A stretch of DNA of 25,517 nucleotides, taken from NCBI GenBank assembly GCA_029013165.1, contig JAQXMV010000222.1, positions 1 through 25,517 on the forward strand, in the 5' to 3' direction. A program made the translations under genes and the position numbers. The notes under the pieces were generated by a model. That model was not told the origin of the DNA and searched no databases. It saw only the letters and a list, made by a program, of their open reading frames with translations. This DNA comes from Oscillospiraceae bacterium. Its GTDB lineage: Bacteria > Bacillota > Clostridia > Oscillospirales > Acutalibacteraceae. Shown here piece by piece: positions 1-7,190 of the stretch. Numbering within the stretch: position 1 is the first letter of the stretch; each line of letters opens with the position of its first letter.

Positions 1-996
1 GGCCTGAAAGTGGCAAAAATGTCGGGGCGCGGTCTCGGTCACACCGGCGGCACCATTGACAAGCTGGAGTCTATCGACGGTTTCCGAGTCACCCTCTCAC
101 CGGAGGAATTTACCCAAACCGTCCGAAAAACCGGTATCTGCGTCGTGGGACAAAGCGGCAATCTTGCCCCCGCAGACAAAAAAATCTATGCTCTTCGTGA
201 CGCCACGGCGACCGTGGGATCCATGCCGTTGATCGCCTCGAGCATCATGAGCAAGAAGCTGGCCGCAGGCTCACAGTGCATCGTACTGGATGTCAAATGC
301 GGCTCGGGCGCTTTCATGAAAACACCCGAACAAGCAGAGAGCTTAGCGAAAAAAATGGTTGCCATCGGCAAGAACGAGGGCAGACGCATGGCGGCGGTGA
401 TCACCGATATGGACACACCCCTCGGGAATGCCATCGGCAACAGTCTCGAGATCGCCGAAGCCGTACAGACTCTCAGAGGTCAGGGCAGTGCCGATCTCCG
501 AGAGGTATGTCTGACCCTGAGTGCCCATATGCTGGCTCTCGGTCTGGGCATCACGCCCGAGCAGGGCTATCTCATGGCGCAGAAATCCCTGGACGAGGGA
601 AGCGCCTACCAGAAATTCCGGGAATTCATCGCTGCACAAGGCGGCAATATCCGTCAGATCGAAGATACTTCTCTTCTGCCGAAAGGGAAATGCCGCCGTC
701 AGATCCTCGCAAGGAAAGAGGGCTATATCACAAAGATGAACGCCGAAAGAATCGGCTCCTGTGCCGTACTTCTCGGCGCAGGCAGGGAGAAAAAAAGCGA
801 CAGCATCGACTACGGTGCCGGCATTATCCTGCACAAAAAGACCGGCGACTCGTTGGAATTCGGTGATGTGATCGCCGAACTTTTCACCTCGGAAGAAGCA
901 AGACTGGAGGCCGCCGGAGAAGAATTTCTCCGTGCTGTGGAAACCGGCGATACGTCGATAGAAAAAAAGCCTCTGATCTACAAAACCGTGATGTGA
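1..996 (+). CDS. pdp: Pyrimidine-nucleoside (thymidine) phosphorylase, 5' truncated by window edge
   Basis: The enzyme phosphorolyses thymidine/uridine to the base and (deoxy)ribose-1-phosphate in cytosolic nucleoside salvage. The reading frame is open from base 1; a GTG at 10 is only an internal valine, because the residues before it (GLKVAK) already belong to the family signature. That signature, SGRGLGHTGGTIDKLES, is seen at once and is the phosphate/pyrimidine-binding segment of the thymidine phosphorylase family. Further family blocks follow, including LDVKCGSGAFMKT and ITDMDTPLGNAIGNSLE. About 330 residues are present out of a usual ~430-440, so roughly the first quarter (the alpha domain start) lies outside. 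The C-terminal domain reads through to a TGA at 994-996. No convincing T-rich intrinsic terminator follows. Pdp versus DeoA cannot be decided on substrate range; Firmicutes usually carry Pdp. Confidence 0.93.
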   Translation, partial: GLKVAKMSGRGLGHTGGTIDKLESIDGFRVTLSPEEFTQTVRKTGICVVGQSGNLAPADKKIYALRDATATVGSMPLIASSIMSKKLAAGSQCIVLDVKCGSGAFMKTPEQAESLAKKMVAIGKNEGRRMAAVITDMDTPLGNAIGNSLEIAEAVQTLRGQGSADLREVCLTLSAHMLALGLGITPEQGYLMAQKSLDEGSAYQKFREFIAAQGGNIRQIEDTSLLPKGKCRRQILARKEGYITKMNAERIGSCAVLLGAGREKKSDSIDYGAGIILHKKTGDSLEFGDVIAELFTSEEARLEAAGEEFLRAVETGDTSIEKKPLIYKTVM

Positions 997-1036
997 TTTC
1001 TCTCAGATATCATGCCGAAAGGCATTGATATAAAAA

Positions 1037-1156
1037 CGCAGAGATAAAAACGCAACGCTCACCGCCAGCGGTGGCCAGAGCCGGTAGGTAGCCCGGCCGT
1101 CCTGCATTTTTGCAGGGTAAGTAACCCTCCCCTCCGGGTCGTCCCTTCTCTGACGC
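1037..1156 (+). promoter_or_regulatory. yjdF-type riboswitch (azaaromatic-sensing class)
   Basis: The leader lies directly upstream of the yjdF gene. Seen in the sequence: a closing stem CGCAGAGA (1037-1044) with TCTCTGACG (1147-1155, one bulged A); a CACCG/CGGTG hairpin near 1060-1074; a GCCGG/CCGGC stem near 1080-1097; and CCTGCA-TTTT-TGCAGG near 1100-1116 followed by GGTAAGTAACCCT. This arrangement and the GCCAGAGCCG and GGGTAAGTAACCCT blocks resemble, from memory, the yjdF RNA motif, which is known to precede DUF2992 genes and to respond to azaaromatic compounds. The RNA ends about 10 nt before the ribosome binding site, which suggests translational control. The class is assigned from context plus remembered consensus, not from a covariance-model search. 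Confidence 0.72.
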
Positions 1157-1180
1157 AAAAACTATCAGGAGGGTTTCGTT

Positions 1181-1597
1181 ATGGACGCAGTCAAAATAAA
1201 GCTGACGGTGTTTTTTGATCCTCCCTTTTGGGTGGGCGTTTTCGAGCGTATCGAAAAGGGCAAGCTTTCCGTCTGCAAAGTCACCTTCGGCGCCGAGCCA
1301 AGGGACTGTGAAGTATGGGATTTTGTTTTAAAAAACTACGACAAGCTGAAATTCAGTCCGGCTGTGGATGTGAAAATCAAAACCGATGCGGAAAACCCCA
1401 AAAGGCGGCAGAGAGAAGCCAGAAAGCAGATGCAGCCAAAGCATTTGGGGACAAAAGCACATCAGGCGCTGCAGCTCCAGAGGGAGCAGAACAAAACGGA
1501 GCGCCGTTCTTTTTCAAAGCAACAGCGTGAGGAGGAAAAGCAGCGTCGGTTTGAACAAAGACAGCAAAAACGAAAGGAAAAGCACAGGGGCAAATAA
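1181..1597 (+). CDS. yjdF: YjdF family protein (DUF2992)
   Basis: A 138-residue protein of unknown biochemical function. The first ~65 residues form the compact YjdF/DUF2992 domain (KIKLTVFFDPPFWVGVFER near the start, then KVTFGAEP and LKNYDKLKFSPAV). The last ~70 residues are a Lys/Arg/Gln-rich, strongly basic and probably helical tail (KRRQREARKQ, EEKQRRFEQRQQKRKEKHRGK), typical of the family and suggestive of nucleic-acid contact. The start is chosen because AGGAGGG sits at a proper distance before ATG 1181. The gene is monocistronic, preceded by a yjdF-type riboswitch and followed by a terminator that overlaps its stop codon. In other Firmicutes this gene is controlled by the riboswitch and is thought to help deal with toxic azaaromatics; that role is inferred. 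Confidence 0.88.
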   Translation: MDAVKIKLTVFFDPPFWVGVFERIEKGKLSVCKVTFGAEPRDCEVWDFVLKNYDKLKFSPAVDVKIKTDAENPKRRQREARKQMQPKHLGTKAHQALQLQREQNKTERRSFSKQQREEEKQRRFEQRQQKRKEKHRGK

Positions 1598-1612
1598 CCC
1601 CTGTGCTTTTCT
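1578..1612 (+). terminator. Intrinsic terminator of yjdF, overlapping the stop codon
   Basis: A perfect 13-bp stem pairs 1578-1590 with 1598-1610 (core AGCACAGGGG/CCCCTGTGCT), with the 7-nt loop CAAATAA. The TAA stop codon of yjdF is inside the loop, and the 3' arm ends in the T run. Copy 1 of the 210-bp element starts 4 nt after the stem. Confidence 0.88.
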
Positions 1613-1613
1613 T

Positions 1614-1823
1614 AGACTGTCGATAAATGCGCCCGAACGCATAGTGATGTATTACAAAAAAGATCAACTAAAACAATAGTTCCGCTTTGAATATCATTTC
1701 GGCGGCATGGTATCGAACCATGTCGCCGAAAATCACTATGCTTGCCGTTTTTTCTCGCTTGGAGTACCTATGTACACCTATCGCTCGAAGAAAACGGCAT
1801 CGGCCATCATTTCTCGGCAGTCT
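1614..1823 (+). repeat. 210-bp dispersed structured element, copy 1 (MITE-like or RNA-forming)
   Basis: This 210-bp stretch recurs as a reverse complement at 22776-22985, also exactly 210 bp. Ends are near-identical terminal inverted repeats: AGACTGTCG (1614-1622) and CGGCAGTCT (1815-1823), 8 of 9 matching. Inside are a short ATGCG/CGCAT hairpin near 1628-1642, a 10-bp inverted repeat GCATAGTGAT (1639-1648) / ATCACTATGC (1732-1741), a 13-bp hairpin 1698-1710/1718-1730 with loop TATCGAA, and GCCGTTTT/AAAACGGC (1744-1751/1791-1798). The first ~36 and last ~95 bases hardly differ between copies, whereas the middle does. No ORF within it looks coding. It fills the gap between the convergent yjdF and AIM24 genes. 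An 11-bp direct repeat GACTGTCGATA occurs at 1615-1625 and 1827-1837. Confidence 0.85.
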
Positions 1824-1847
1824 CTCGACTGTCGATATTCTATTAAA

Positions 1848-2570
1848 TCAATCGCCCAGATTGATATTGATTCCACCGCCGTTCCCGCCGCTTGAGACGG
1901 TAATATAGGGCAGCAGAGACTGGGCAACTCTCGCAATCGGCATAGACTGGATATACACCTTGCCGGGACCGGTGACTCTTGTATTGAAAAGGCCCTCGCC
2001 GCCGAAAAGTACATTTTTGGCGCCCCTGACCGTCTCAATATCCATGGTGCAGCCCTCGGTCATCGCGGCCACATAACCGGTGTCCACAATGATACTCTGA
2101 CCGGGGCCCAGGGTGTATTCCTTGCAGCTGCCGTCAATTTCGATGAACACCATACCCTCGCCGCTGATCTTCTGCATGATAAAGCCTTCGCCGCCGAAAA
2201 TGCCCTTACCCAACTTCTTTTGGAAGTAAAGGGAAAGATCGAGACCTTTTTCCATGGCCAGAAAACTGCGCTTCTGCACAATGATGCTGTTTCCGCGCGT
2301 CACCTGAAAAGGAATGATACTGCCGGGAAAACACGAGGCAAAGGCAATCATTCCGTCGCCGCCGACTGCCGTATATTCATTGAGAAAAATGGATTCACCG
2401 CTGAAAAGTCGACCAAAAGCCTTTTTCAGTCCGCCGCCGGTGTTGGTGTCCATCTTCATGTTGGGACTCATCCAGCTCATGGCGCCGCTTTCGGTGCAAA
2501 GACTCTGTCCGGCCTGAGGATAGCAGATGACAACCGGCAGATTGCCGCCCTCAATTTCATATCTGATCAT
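1848..2570 (-). CDS. AIM24 / TIGR00266 family protein
   Basis: A 240-residue cytosolic protein with the TIGR00266 (DUF124, AIM24) beta-rich fold. Family features seen are the N-terminal MIRYEIEGGNLPVVI, an early ESGAMSWM segment, the glycine-rich GGGLKKAFGRLFSGESIFLNEY segment (residues ~45-67) and repeated FGGEGF/FGGEGLF motifs in the second half. It ends in the glycine/asparagine-rich GGNGGGININLGD. The function is not known in bacteria; yeast AIM24 is mitochondrial and linked to inner-membrane organisation, which should not be carried over. It follows the malic-enzyme gene after 44 nt on the same strand and is probably the last gene of that transcript. Copy 1 of the 210-bp element lies beyond its stop codon. 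Confidence 0.9.
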   Translation of the reverse strand: MIRYEIEGGNLPVVICYPQAGQSLCTESGAMSWMSPNMKMDTNTGGGLKKAFGRLFSGESIFLNEYTAVGGDGMIAFASCFPGSIIPFQVTRGNSIIVQKRSFLAMEKGLDLSLYFQKKLGKGIFGGEGFIMQKISGEGMVFIEIDGSCKEYTLGPGQSIIVDTGYVAAMTEGCTMDIETVRGAKNVLFGGEGLFNTRVTGPGKVYIQSMPIARVAQSLLPYITVSSGGNGGGININLGD

Positions 2571-2614
2571 ATTGTTTCCTCTCTTTTGGGTTGCCCCGCA
2601 GTGGCTTCATACAC

Positions 2615-3793
2615 TTATATTCTGGCCACACCGCTTTTTCTTGCCGCTTCGGCAACGGCAGCAGCAACGGTCGGTCCCACTCTCTCATCAAAAGCGGCAG
2701 GAAGAATATAGTCGCTTCTCAGCTCTTCATCGCTGACCAGAGAGGCAATGGCCTTGGCCGCCGCCATTTTCATTTCTTCATTGATGTCGCTTGCACGCAC
2801 ATCCAGGGCGCCGCGGAAGATACCCGGGAAAGCCAGAACATTATTGATCTGGTTGGGATAATCACTGCGTCCCGTACCGACAACTTTTGCGCCGGCGGCA
2901 ATGGCTTCTTCAGGCATGATCTCCGGGGTGGGGTTGGCCATGGGGAACACAATGGGATCTTTGGCCATGGAACGAACCATATCCTGAGTGACACAGCCCG
3001 GTGCAGAGACGCCGATGAAAATATCAGCACCTTTCAGCGCGTCGGCAAGAGAGCCGGTTTTTCCACTTTTATTGGAGAAAGAAGCCAGCTCCACCTTGGC
3101 CGGTTCCTTGTCAATGCCCGGCCTGTCCTTGTGTACGATGCCCTTGCGGTCGCACATGATGACATCCTTGATGCCCATGGCAAGGAAGAGCTTGGCAATG
3201 GCTACGCCGGCGGCGCCGGCGCCGTTAAAGACGGCGACGCAGTCCTCTATTTTTTTGCCGCAGAGCTTCAGGGAGTTAATCAGTGCCGCCGAGCAGATGA
3301 CGGCCGTACCGTGCTGATCATCGTGGAAGATGGGAATATCTGTCTGCTCTTTCAGCTTGCGCTCAATCTCAAAACAGCGCGGCGCGCTGATATCCTCCAG
3401 GTTGATACCGCCGAAGGAGCCTGAGATGAGAGCCACCGTCTGAACGATGGTATCCACATCCTTTGACTTGACGCACAGCGGAATGGCGTCCACATTGCCG
3501 AATTCCTTAAAGAGAACACATTTGCCCTCCATAACCGGCATACCGGCTTCGGGGCCGATGTCTCCCAGACCGAGCACCGCCGTACCGTCGGTGACAACGG
3601 CAATGGTATTCCAGCGGCGGGTAAGATCATAGGACTTGTTGATATCCTTTTGAATTTCCAGGCAAGGCTGGGCTACGCCGGGTGTATAGGCAAGGGAAAG
3701 CGCCTGCTTATCCTTGACCTTCACGCGGGAGGTCACCTCGATTTTGCCTTTCCATTCACCATGGAGCCTCAATGATTCTTTTGCATAATCCAT
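2615..3793 (-). CDS. NAD(P)-dependent malic enzyme (malate dehydrogenase, oxaloacetate-decarboxylating)
   Basis: It decarboxylates malate oxidatively to pyruvate and CO2 with reduction of NAD(P)+. At 392 residues it is the short, single-unit bacterial type without a phosphotransacetylase-like tail. Visible signatures are LAYTPGVAQPC (~residues 34-44, with the catalytic Tyr), GMPVMEGKCVLFKEFGNVDAIP (with the catalytic Lys), IFHDDQHGTAV (metal-binding Asp), and the Rossmann motif NGAGAAGVAIAKLF. The start ATG at 3793 is preceded by AAAAGGTG. It lies 78 nt downstream of the malate/lactate dehydrogenase-type gene and 44 nt upstream of the AIM24 gene, all on the minus strand, so co-transcription with a malate-producing or malate-oxidising partner is likely. 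Cofactor preference cannot be read safely. Confidence 0.94.
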   Translation of the reverse strand: MDYAKESLRLHGEWKGKIEVTSRVKVKDKQALSLAYTPGVAQPCLEIQKDINKSYDLTRRWNTIAVVTDGTAVLGLGDIGPEAGMPVMEGKCVLFKEFGNVDAIPLCVKSKDVDTIVQTVALISGSFGGINLEDISAPRCFEIERKLKEQTDIPIFHDDQHGTAVICSAALINSLKLCGKKIEDCVAVFNGAGAAGVAIAKLFLAMGIKDVIMCDRKGIVHKDRPGIDKEPAKVELASFSNKSGKTGSLADALKGADIFIGVSAPGCVTQDMVRSMAKDPIVFPMANPTPEIMPEEAIAAGAKVVGTGRSDYPNQINNVLAFPGIFRGALDVRASDINEEMKMAAAKAIASLVSDEELRSDYILPAAFDERVGPTVAAAVAEAARKSGVARI

Positions 3794-3871
3794 AACAAAT
3801 TCACCTTTTCTCCTGTTTAGAATGACAGCAAGCGACTTTTCACTTCAAGCCGCCTGCTGCAGGAAATAAAA

Positions 3872-4984
3872 TCAGTTCTCCCAGGGGAACTTATACTGGG
3901 TCAGTCCGAGATCGTCACGAACCTTGTTCATTTCTGCCTGAACAGACTCGTTGATGGGCACACCGCTGTCCTTGCGGGCGCACCAGATGTCATACTCTTT
4001 CTCGCCTGCCGTGTAAATTCTCTCAGCGCCGGGAGCCTTCTTGGAATTGCGCACGGAACGGATGATATCGCCGGCTTTCTTTCTGCAGAGCTCCTCACCG
4101 AGGAAATGGTTGGTATCTATTGCAATAAAGAAGTGACCGAGATGATAGGGAACTTTATTTCCGTTTTCGTCAACGCCGTTGAGGGCCTTGCCGTAATTGC
4201 CGTCCTGCAGAACAGCAGAAAGAAGCTCAACGACCATAGCATAGCCAAAGCCCTTGTAGCCGCCGAGAGCTTCGCCGATACCGCCGAGGGTGGTGAGAGC
4301 CGCCGTGCCGTTGCGGATCATTTTCAGCGCAACGCCTGCGTCTCCCTCGATGGGCTGGCCGTCCTGGCCGATGATCGTGCCGGGATGAACTTCCTCACCG
4401 ATTCTCTCATAATACTCAACCTTACCGTTCTGTGTGATAGAGGTTGCACAGTCAATGAGGAAATCGAACTCCTCATCGGTGGGAATACCGATGGTCAGGG
4501 GGTTGGTGCCGAACATGCCCTCAACGCCAAAGGTGGGAGCAACGGAGGGACGAGCGTTCGTGCCGGTGATACCGATGCAGCCTTCCTTGCAGGCCATCGA
4601 AGGATAATAGCCGGCAATGCCGTAGTGGCAGGAATTGCGGACAACAACCATGCCCATGCCGTATTCCTTTGCCTTGTCGATGGCCATTCTCATAGCCTTA
4701 TAACCGATAACCTGACCCATACCGTCATGACCGTCAACAACGGCTGTTGTCGGCGTCTCCTTGATGATCTCAAAGTTTGTGACAGGGTTCTGAATACCGG
4801 CATTGATTCTGTCGATGTAAATGGGCTTGAAACGGTTACAGCCGTGAGACTCGATACCGCGTCTGTCTGATTCCAGAAGAACATCGGTGGCGATCTTCGC
4901 GTCCTCAGCAGGGACACCCACACCAATGAAAGCATCTGTGATGAATGCTTCGGCTGTTTTCCAGTCAAGAACTACTTTAGCCAT
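3872..4984 (-). CDS. Ldh-family malate/L-lactate dehydrogenase (type 2 family)
   Basis: A 370-residue NAD(P)-dependent oxidoreductase of the malate/L-lactate/ureidoglycolate/sulfolactate dehydrogenase family, which is unrelated to classical lactate dehydrogenase. Diagnostic segments are DRRGIESHGCNRF (~50-62), VVVRNSCHYGIAGYY (the NSxHxG active-site block), CATSITQNGKVEYY, and GGYKGFGYAMVVELL. Length fits the family. The start has GGAG a few bases upstream of ATG 4984, and a TATAAT-like -10 is near 5005 with no good -35. The 131-nt gap to glpK holds only a weak 6-bp hairpin (5069-5085) without a T run. The substrate is uncertain; the adjacent malic enzyme favours malate, with the pair linking oxaloacetate, malate and pyruvate. 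Confidence 0.9.
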   Translation of the reverse strand: MAKVVLDWKTAEAFITDAFIGVGVPAEDAKIATDVLLESDRRGIESHGCNRFKPIYIDRINAGIQNPVTNFEIIKETPTTAVVDGHDGMGQVIGYKAMRMAIDKAKEYGMGMVVVRNSCHYGIAGYYPSMACKEGCIGITGTNARPSVAPTFGVEGMFGTNPLTIGIPTDEEFDFLIDCATSITQNGKVEYYERIGEEVHPGTIIGQDGQPIEGDAGVALKMIRNGTAALTTLGGIGEALGGYKGFGYAMVVELLSAVLQDGNYGKALNGVDENGNKVPYHLGHFFIAIDTNHFLGEELCRKKAGDIIRSVRNSKKAPGAERIYTAGEKEYDIWCARKDSGVPINESVQAEMNKVRDDLGLTQYKFPWEN

Positions 4985-5115
4985 TTTTGATCACTCCTAA
5001 AATATTATACTTAATATATATTCAAGCTCTCCTTTCGGAAAACCTAAATGACGCTTTTGTTTTCCGCCTGCCGCAGTCAGCGGCAAAGGAATTTTAATTG
5101 AAGGAAAACCTAGTC

Positions 5116-6627
5116 TTATTTTTCTTCCCAATGCATGGCACGGGTAACGGCTTTCTTCCAGCCGGCATAGATCCTGTCTCTCTCGCTCTTTTCCATTTCG
5201 GGGACAAAGATCCTGTCGATCTCACGGTTGGCCTCGATATCCTCCATGCTGTCCCATACGCCCACAGCCAAACCGGCAAGATAGGCGGCACCCAGAGCCG
5301 TCGTTTCAACGGTCTTGGGTCTGTCAACCTTAGTCTGTGCCATATTGGCCTGAATCTGCATCATGATATTGCTGACGCTGGCGCCGCCGTCCACACGAAG
5401 ATCCGAGATCTCAATGCCGGAATCGGCCATCATCGCCTCCAGCAGATCGGTCATCTGGAAAGTGATGCTCTCCAGCACCGCGCGGGCAATGTGCTTTCTG
5501 TTGACGCCTCTGGTCAGACCCACGATGCAGCCTCTGGCGTACATATCCCAATAGGGAGCGCCCAGACCCGTGAAAGCCGGCACAAGATAACATCCGTTGG
5601 CGTCGGGAACACTCTCGGCAAGTTCGTCACATCTTCTGGGACTGTCAATAAGCTGCAGCTCATCGCGAAGCCACTTGATGACCGAGCCGGCGTTAAATGC
5701 GCTGCCCTCGATGGAATAGGTTGTCTTGCCGTCGATGCTCCATGCCACACCGGTCAGCAGATTGTTCTTGGATACCACGCGCTTTTCGCCTGTGTTCATC
5801 AGCAGGAAGCAACCGGTACCGTAAGTATTCTTGGACATACCGGGCTTGAAGCAGGCCTGACCGAAAAGGGCCGAGGGCTGATCGCCGATGGCGCCGCAGA
5901 TGGGCACACCCTCGAGCTCCTCAAGACCGATAATGCCGCCGGCAACCTTGCCGTAAACCTGACTGGAGGGAACCGGTGTGGGAAGAATGTTCATGGGAAC
6001 GCCCAGCTTCTCGCAGAGATATTCGTCCCAGCAGAGCTTATCCACATCAAAGAGCATGGTTCTCGAGGCGTTGGAATAATCGGTGACATGGGTTCTGCCG
6101 CCGGTGAGATTCCAGATCAGCCAGGTCTCAACGGTGCCGAAAAGAAGCTGATCCGCCTCAGCAAGAGCCTTGACCCCGGGAACATTATCAATGATCCACT
6201 TGATCTTCGTGGCAGAAAAATAGGCATCAACAATCAGTCCGGTATGCTCGGTTATGTAATCGCTGAGTTCCTTGTCTTCTTTGATTATTTCGCACATATC
6301 GGCGGTTCTTCTGCACTGCCAGACGATGGCGTTATATACGGGCTTACCCGTGGATCTGTCCCACAGAATGGTCGTCTCACGCTGGTTGGTAATGCCGATG
6401 CCTGCGATATCCTCAGCGGAAAAATCACCGGAACGCAGAACGGTGGTGATGGAATTGAGCTGGCTGTAAAGAATATTCAGCGGATCATGCTCCACCCAGC
6501 CTGCCTTGGGATAAATCTGCTCAAATTCATTCTGAGCCTTGGCAATGATAGAGCCTTTTTTATCAAAGACAATGGCTCTTGAGCTTGTGGTGCCCTGATC
6601 AAGGGCAAGAATGAGTTTCTCTTTCAT
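5116..6627 (-). CDS. glpK: Glycerol kinase
   Basis: It phosphorylates glycerol to sn-glycerol-3-phosphate with ATP, the first committed step of glycerol use. FGGY-family motifs are intact: LALDQGTTSSRAIVFD at the N-terminus (ATP phosphate loop), NAIVWQCRRTADMCE, the signature TDYSNASRTMLFD, and GGASVSNIMMQIQANM in the C-terminal domain. The start is set at ATG 6627, giving 503 residues as usual, because GGAGGAAATGAAAAT precedes it; an upstream in-frame ATG at 6696 would add 23 residues from inside the leader hairpin. No glpF or glpD is next to it. It is the first gene of a minus-strand set with Ldh-type dehydrogenase and malic enzyme. A sigma-A promoter and an attenuator-like terminator lie upstream. 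Confidence 0.96.
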   Translation of the reverse strand: MKEKLILALDQGTTSSRAIVFDKKGSIIAKAQNEFEQIYPKAGWVEHDPLNILYSQLNSITTVLRSGDFSAEDIAGIGITNQRETTILWDRSTGKPVYNAIVWQCRRTADMCEIIKEDKELSDYITEHTGLIVDAYFSATKIKWIIDNVPGVKALAEADQLLFGTVETWLIWNLTGGRTHVTDYSNASRTMLFDVDKLCWDEYLCEKLGVPMNILPTPVPSSQVYGKVAGGIIGLEELEGVPICGAIGDQPSALFGQACFKPGMSKNTYGTGCFLLMNTGEKRVVSKNNLLTGVAWSIDGKTTYSIEGSAFNAGSVIKWLRDELQLIDSPRRCDELAESVPDANGCYLVPAFTGLGAPYWDMYARGCIVGLTRGVNRKHIARAVLESITFQMTDLLEAMMADSGIEISDLRVDGGASVSNIMMQIQANMAQTKVDRPKTVETTALGAAYLAGLAVGVWDSMEDIEANREIDRIFVPEMEKSERDRIYAGWKKAVTRAMHWEEK

Positions 6628-6664
6628 ATTTTCATTTCCTCCTTGCATATAGAGAGTTGACTGA

Positions 6665-6721
6665 CAAAAAAAGAGAGAACAGACATGTGAGCCCAAATGG
6701 GATCATCATCTATTCTCACAT
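6665..6721 (-). terminator. Attenuator-like terminator in the glpK leader
   Basis: On the minus strand GAGAATAGAT (6708-6717) pairs with GTCTGTTCTC (6675-6684), allowing G-U pairs, and is followed by TCTTTTTTT (6665-6673). A competing stem ATGTGAG/CTCACAT (6715-6721 with 6685-6691) shares the GAG bases, so both cannot form fully. The structure lies between promoter and start codon, where glycerol genes of Bacilli carry GlpP-controlled antitermination. The regulator is not visible here. Confidence 0.5.
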
Positions 6722-6799
6722 CTCCATAGACTATATCTCACTAACTTTCAAGATATTAATATGCTTCGAGCACTTCGCACTCAACTTTCTACCGACTAT

Positions 6800-6828
6800 A
6801 TTGTACTTAAAATACTGCTGTTTGTCAA
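6800..6828 (-). promoter_or_regulatory. Sigma-A promoter of glpK
   Basis: A consensus -35 TTGACA (6823-6828), a 17-bp spacer and -10 TACAAT (6800-6805) read on the minus strand. Transcription would start near 6793 and give a ~165-nt leader before the glpK start codon. Confidence 0.8.
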
Positions 6829-7092
6829 GGTAAAGAGCCGTATTTCTGCGTAATACCGTGAGCGATTTTGCCGCCACTTCCCAGCCTATGCGGGATAAAA
6901 AGAAAACGGTAAATATTTCCGAAAGCTCTCTTTCCGTCCAATCAGTTATCCTCCCAGCACAGCGGAATTTCCGTGCAAAGACACAAGAAGCCGATCACCC
7001 TATATTATATCGGCCGAAAACCAAAAATATTTCTTATGAAAAAGGCATAATTTTCTTCCACAGACGAGGCAAAAATATTTATCTTTTGACCC

Positions 7093-7121
7093 TTGACCTC
7101 AGAGAAGATATATTGTATTAT
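7093..7121 (+). promoter_or_regulatory. Sigma-A promoter of the propeller-like gene
   Basis: TTGACC (7093-7098), 17-bp spacer, TATTAT (7116-7121). The predicted start near 7128 leaves a ~63-nt leader before ATG 7191. The rest of the 6829-7092 gap holds no feature I can support. Confidence 0.7.
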
Positions 7122-7190
7122 ATTTAGTAGACTTATGAAATAAAATGTTTAAATAGAGAGAATAATGAAACTGAAAGGAAAGAGCAGAAC

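Noticed and set aside
997..1036. Hairpin with GAAA loop after the nucleoside phosphorylase gene as a terminator
   Set aside because: The stem has a bulge and is followed by A-rich, not T-rich, sequence on the plus strand.
1687..1908. Short frames inside copy 1 of the 210-bp element (and at 22685-22955 in copy 2)
   Set aside because: The copies conserve stems with paired changes rather than a reading frame, and the frames run into neighbouring genes.
5098..6582. 494-codon open frame on the plus strand, antisense to glpK
   Set aside because: It lies entirely opposite a clear glycerol kinase, has no family resemblance, and long antisense frames are expected from the codon usage here.
6858..7127. 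89-codon frame in the glpK/propeller intergenic region
   Set aside because: No ribosome binding site, no recognisable motif, and it runs through the promoter of the propeller-like gene.
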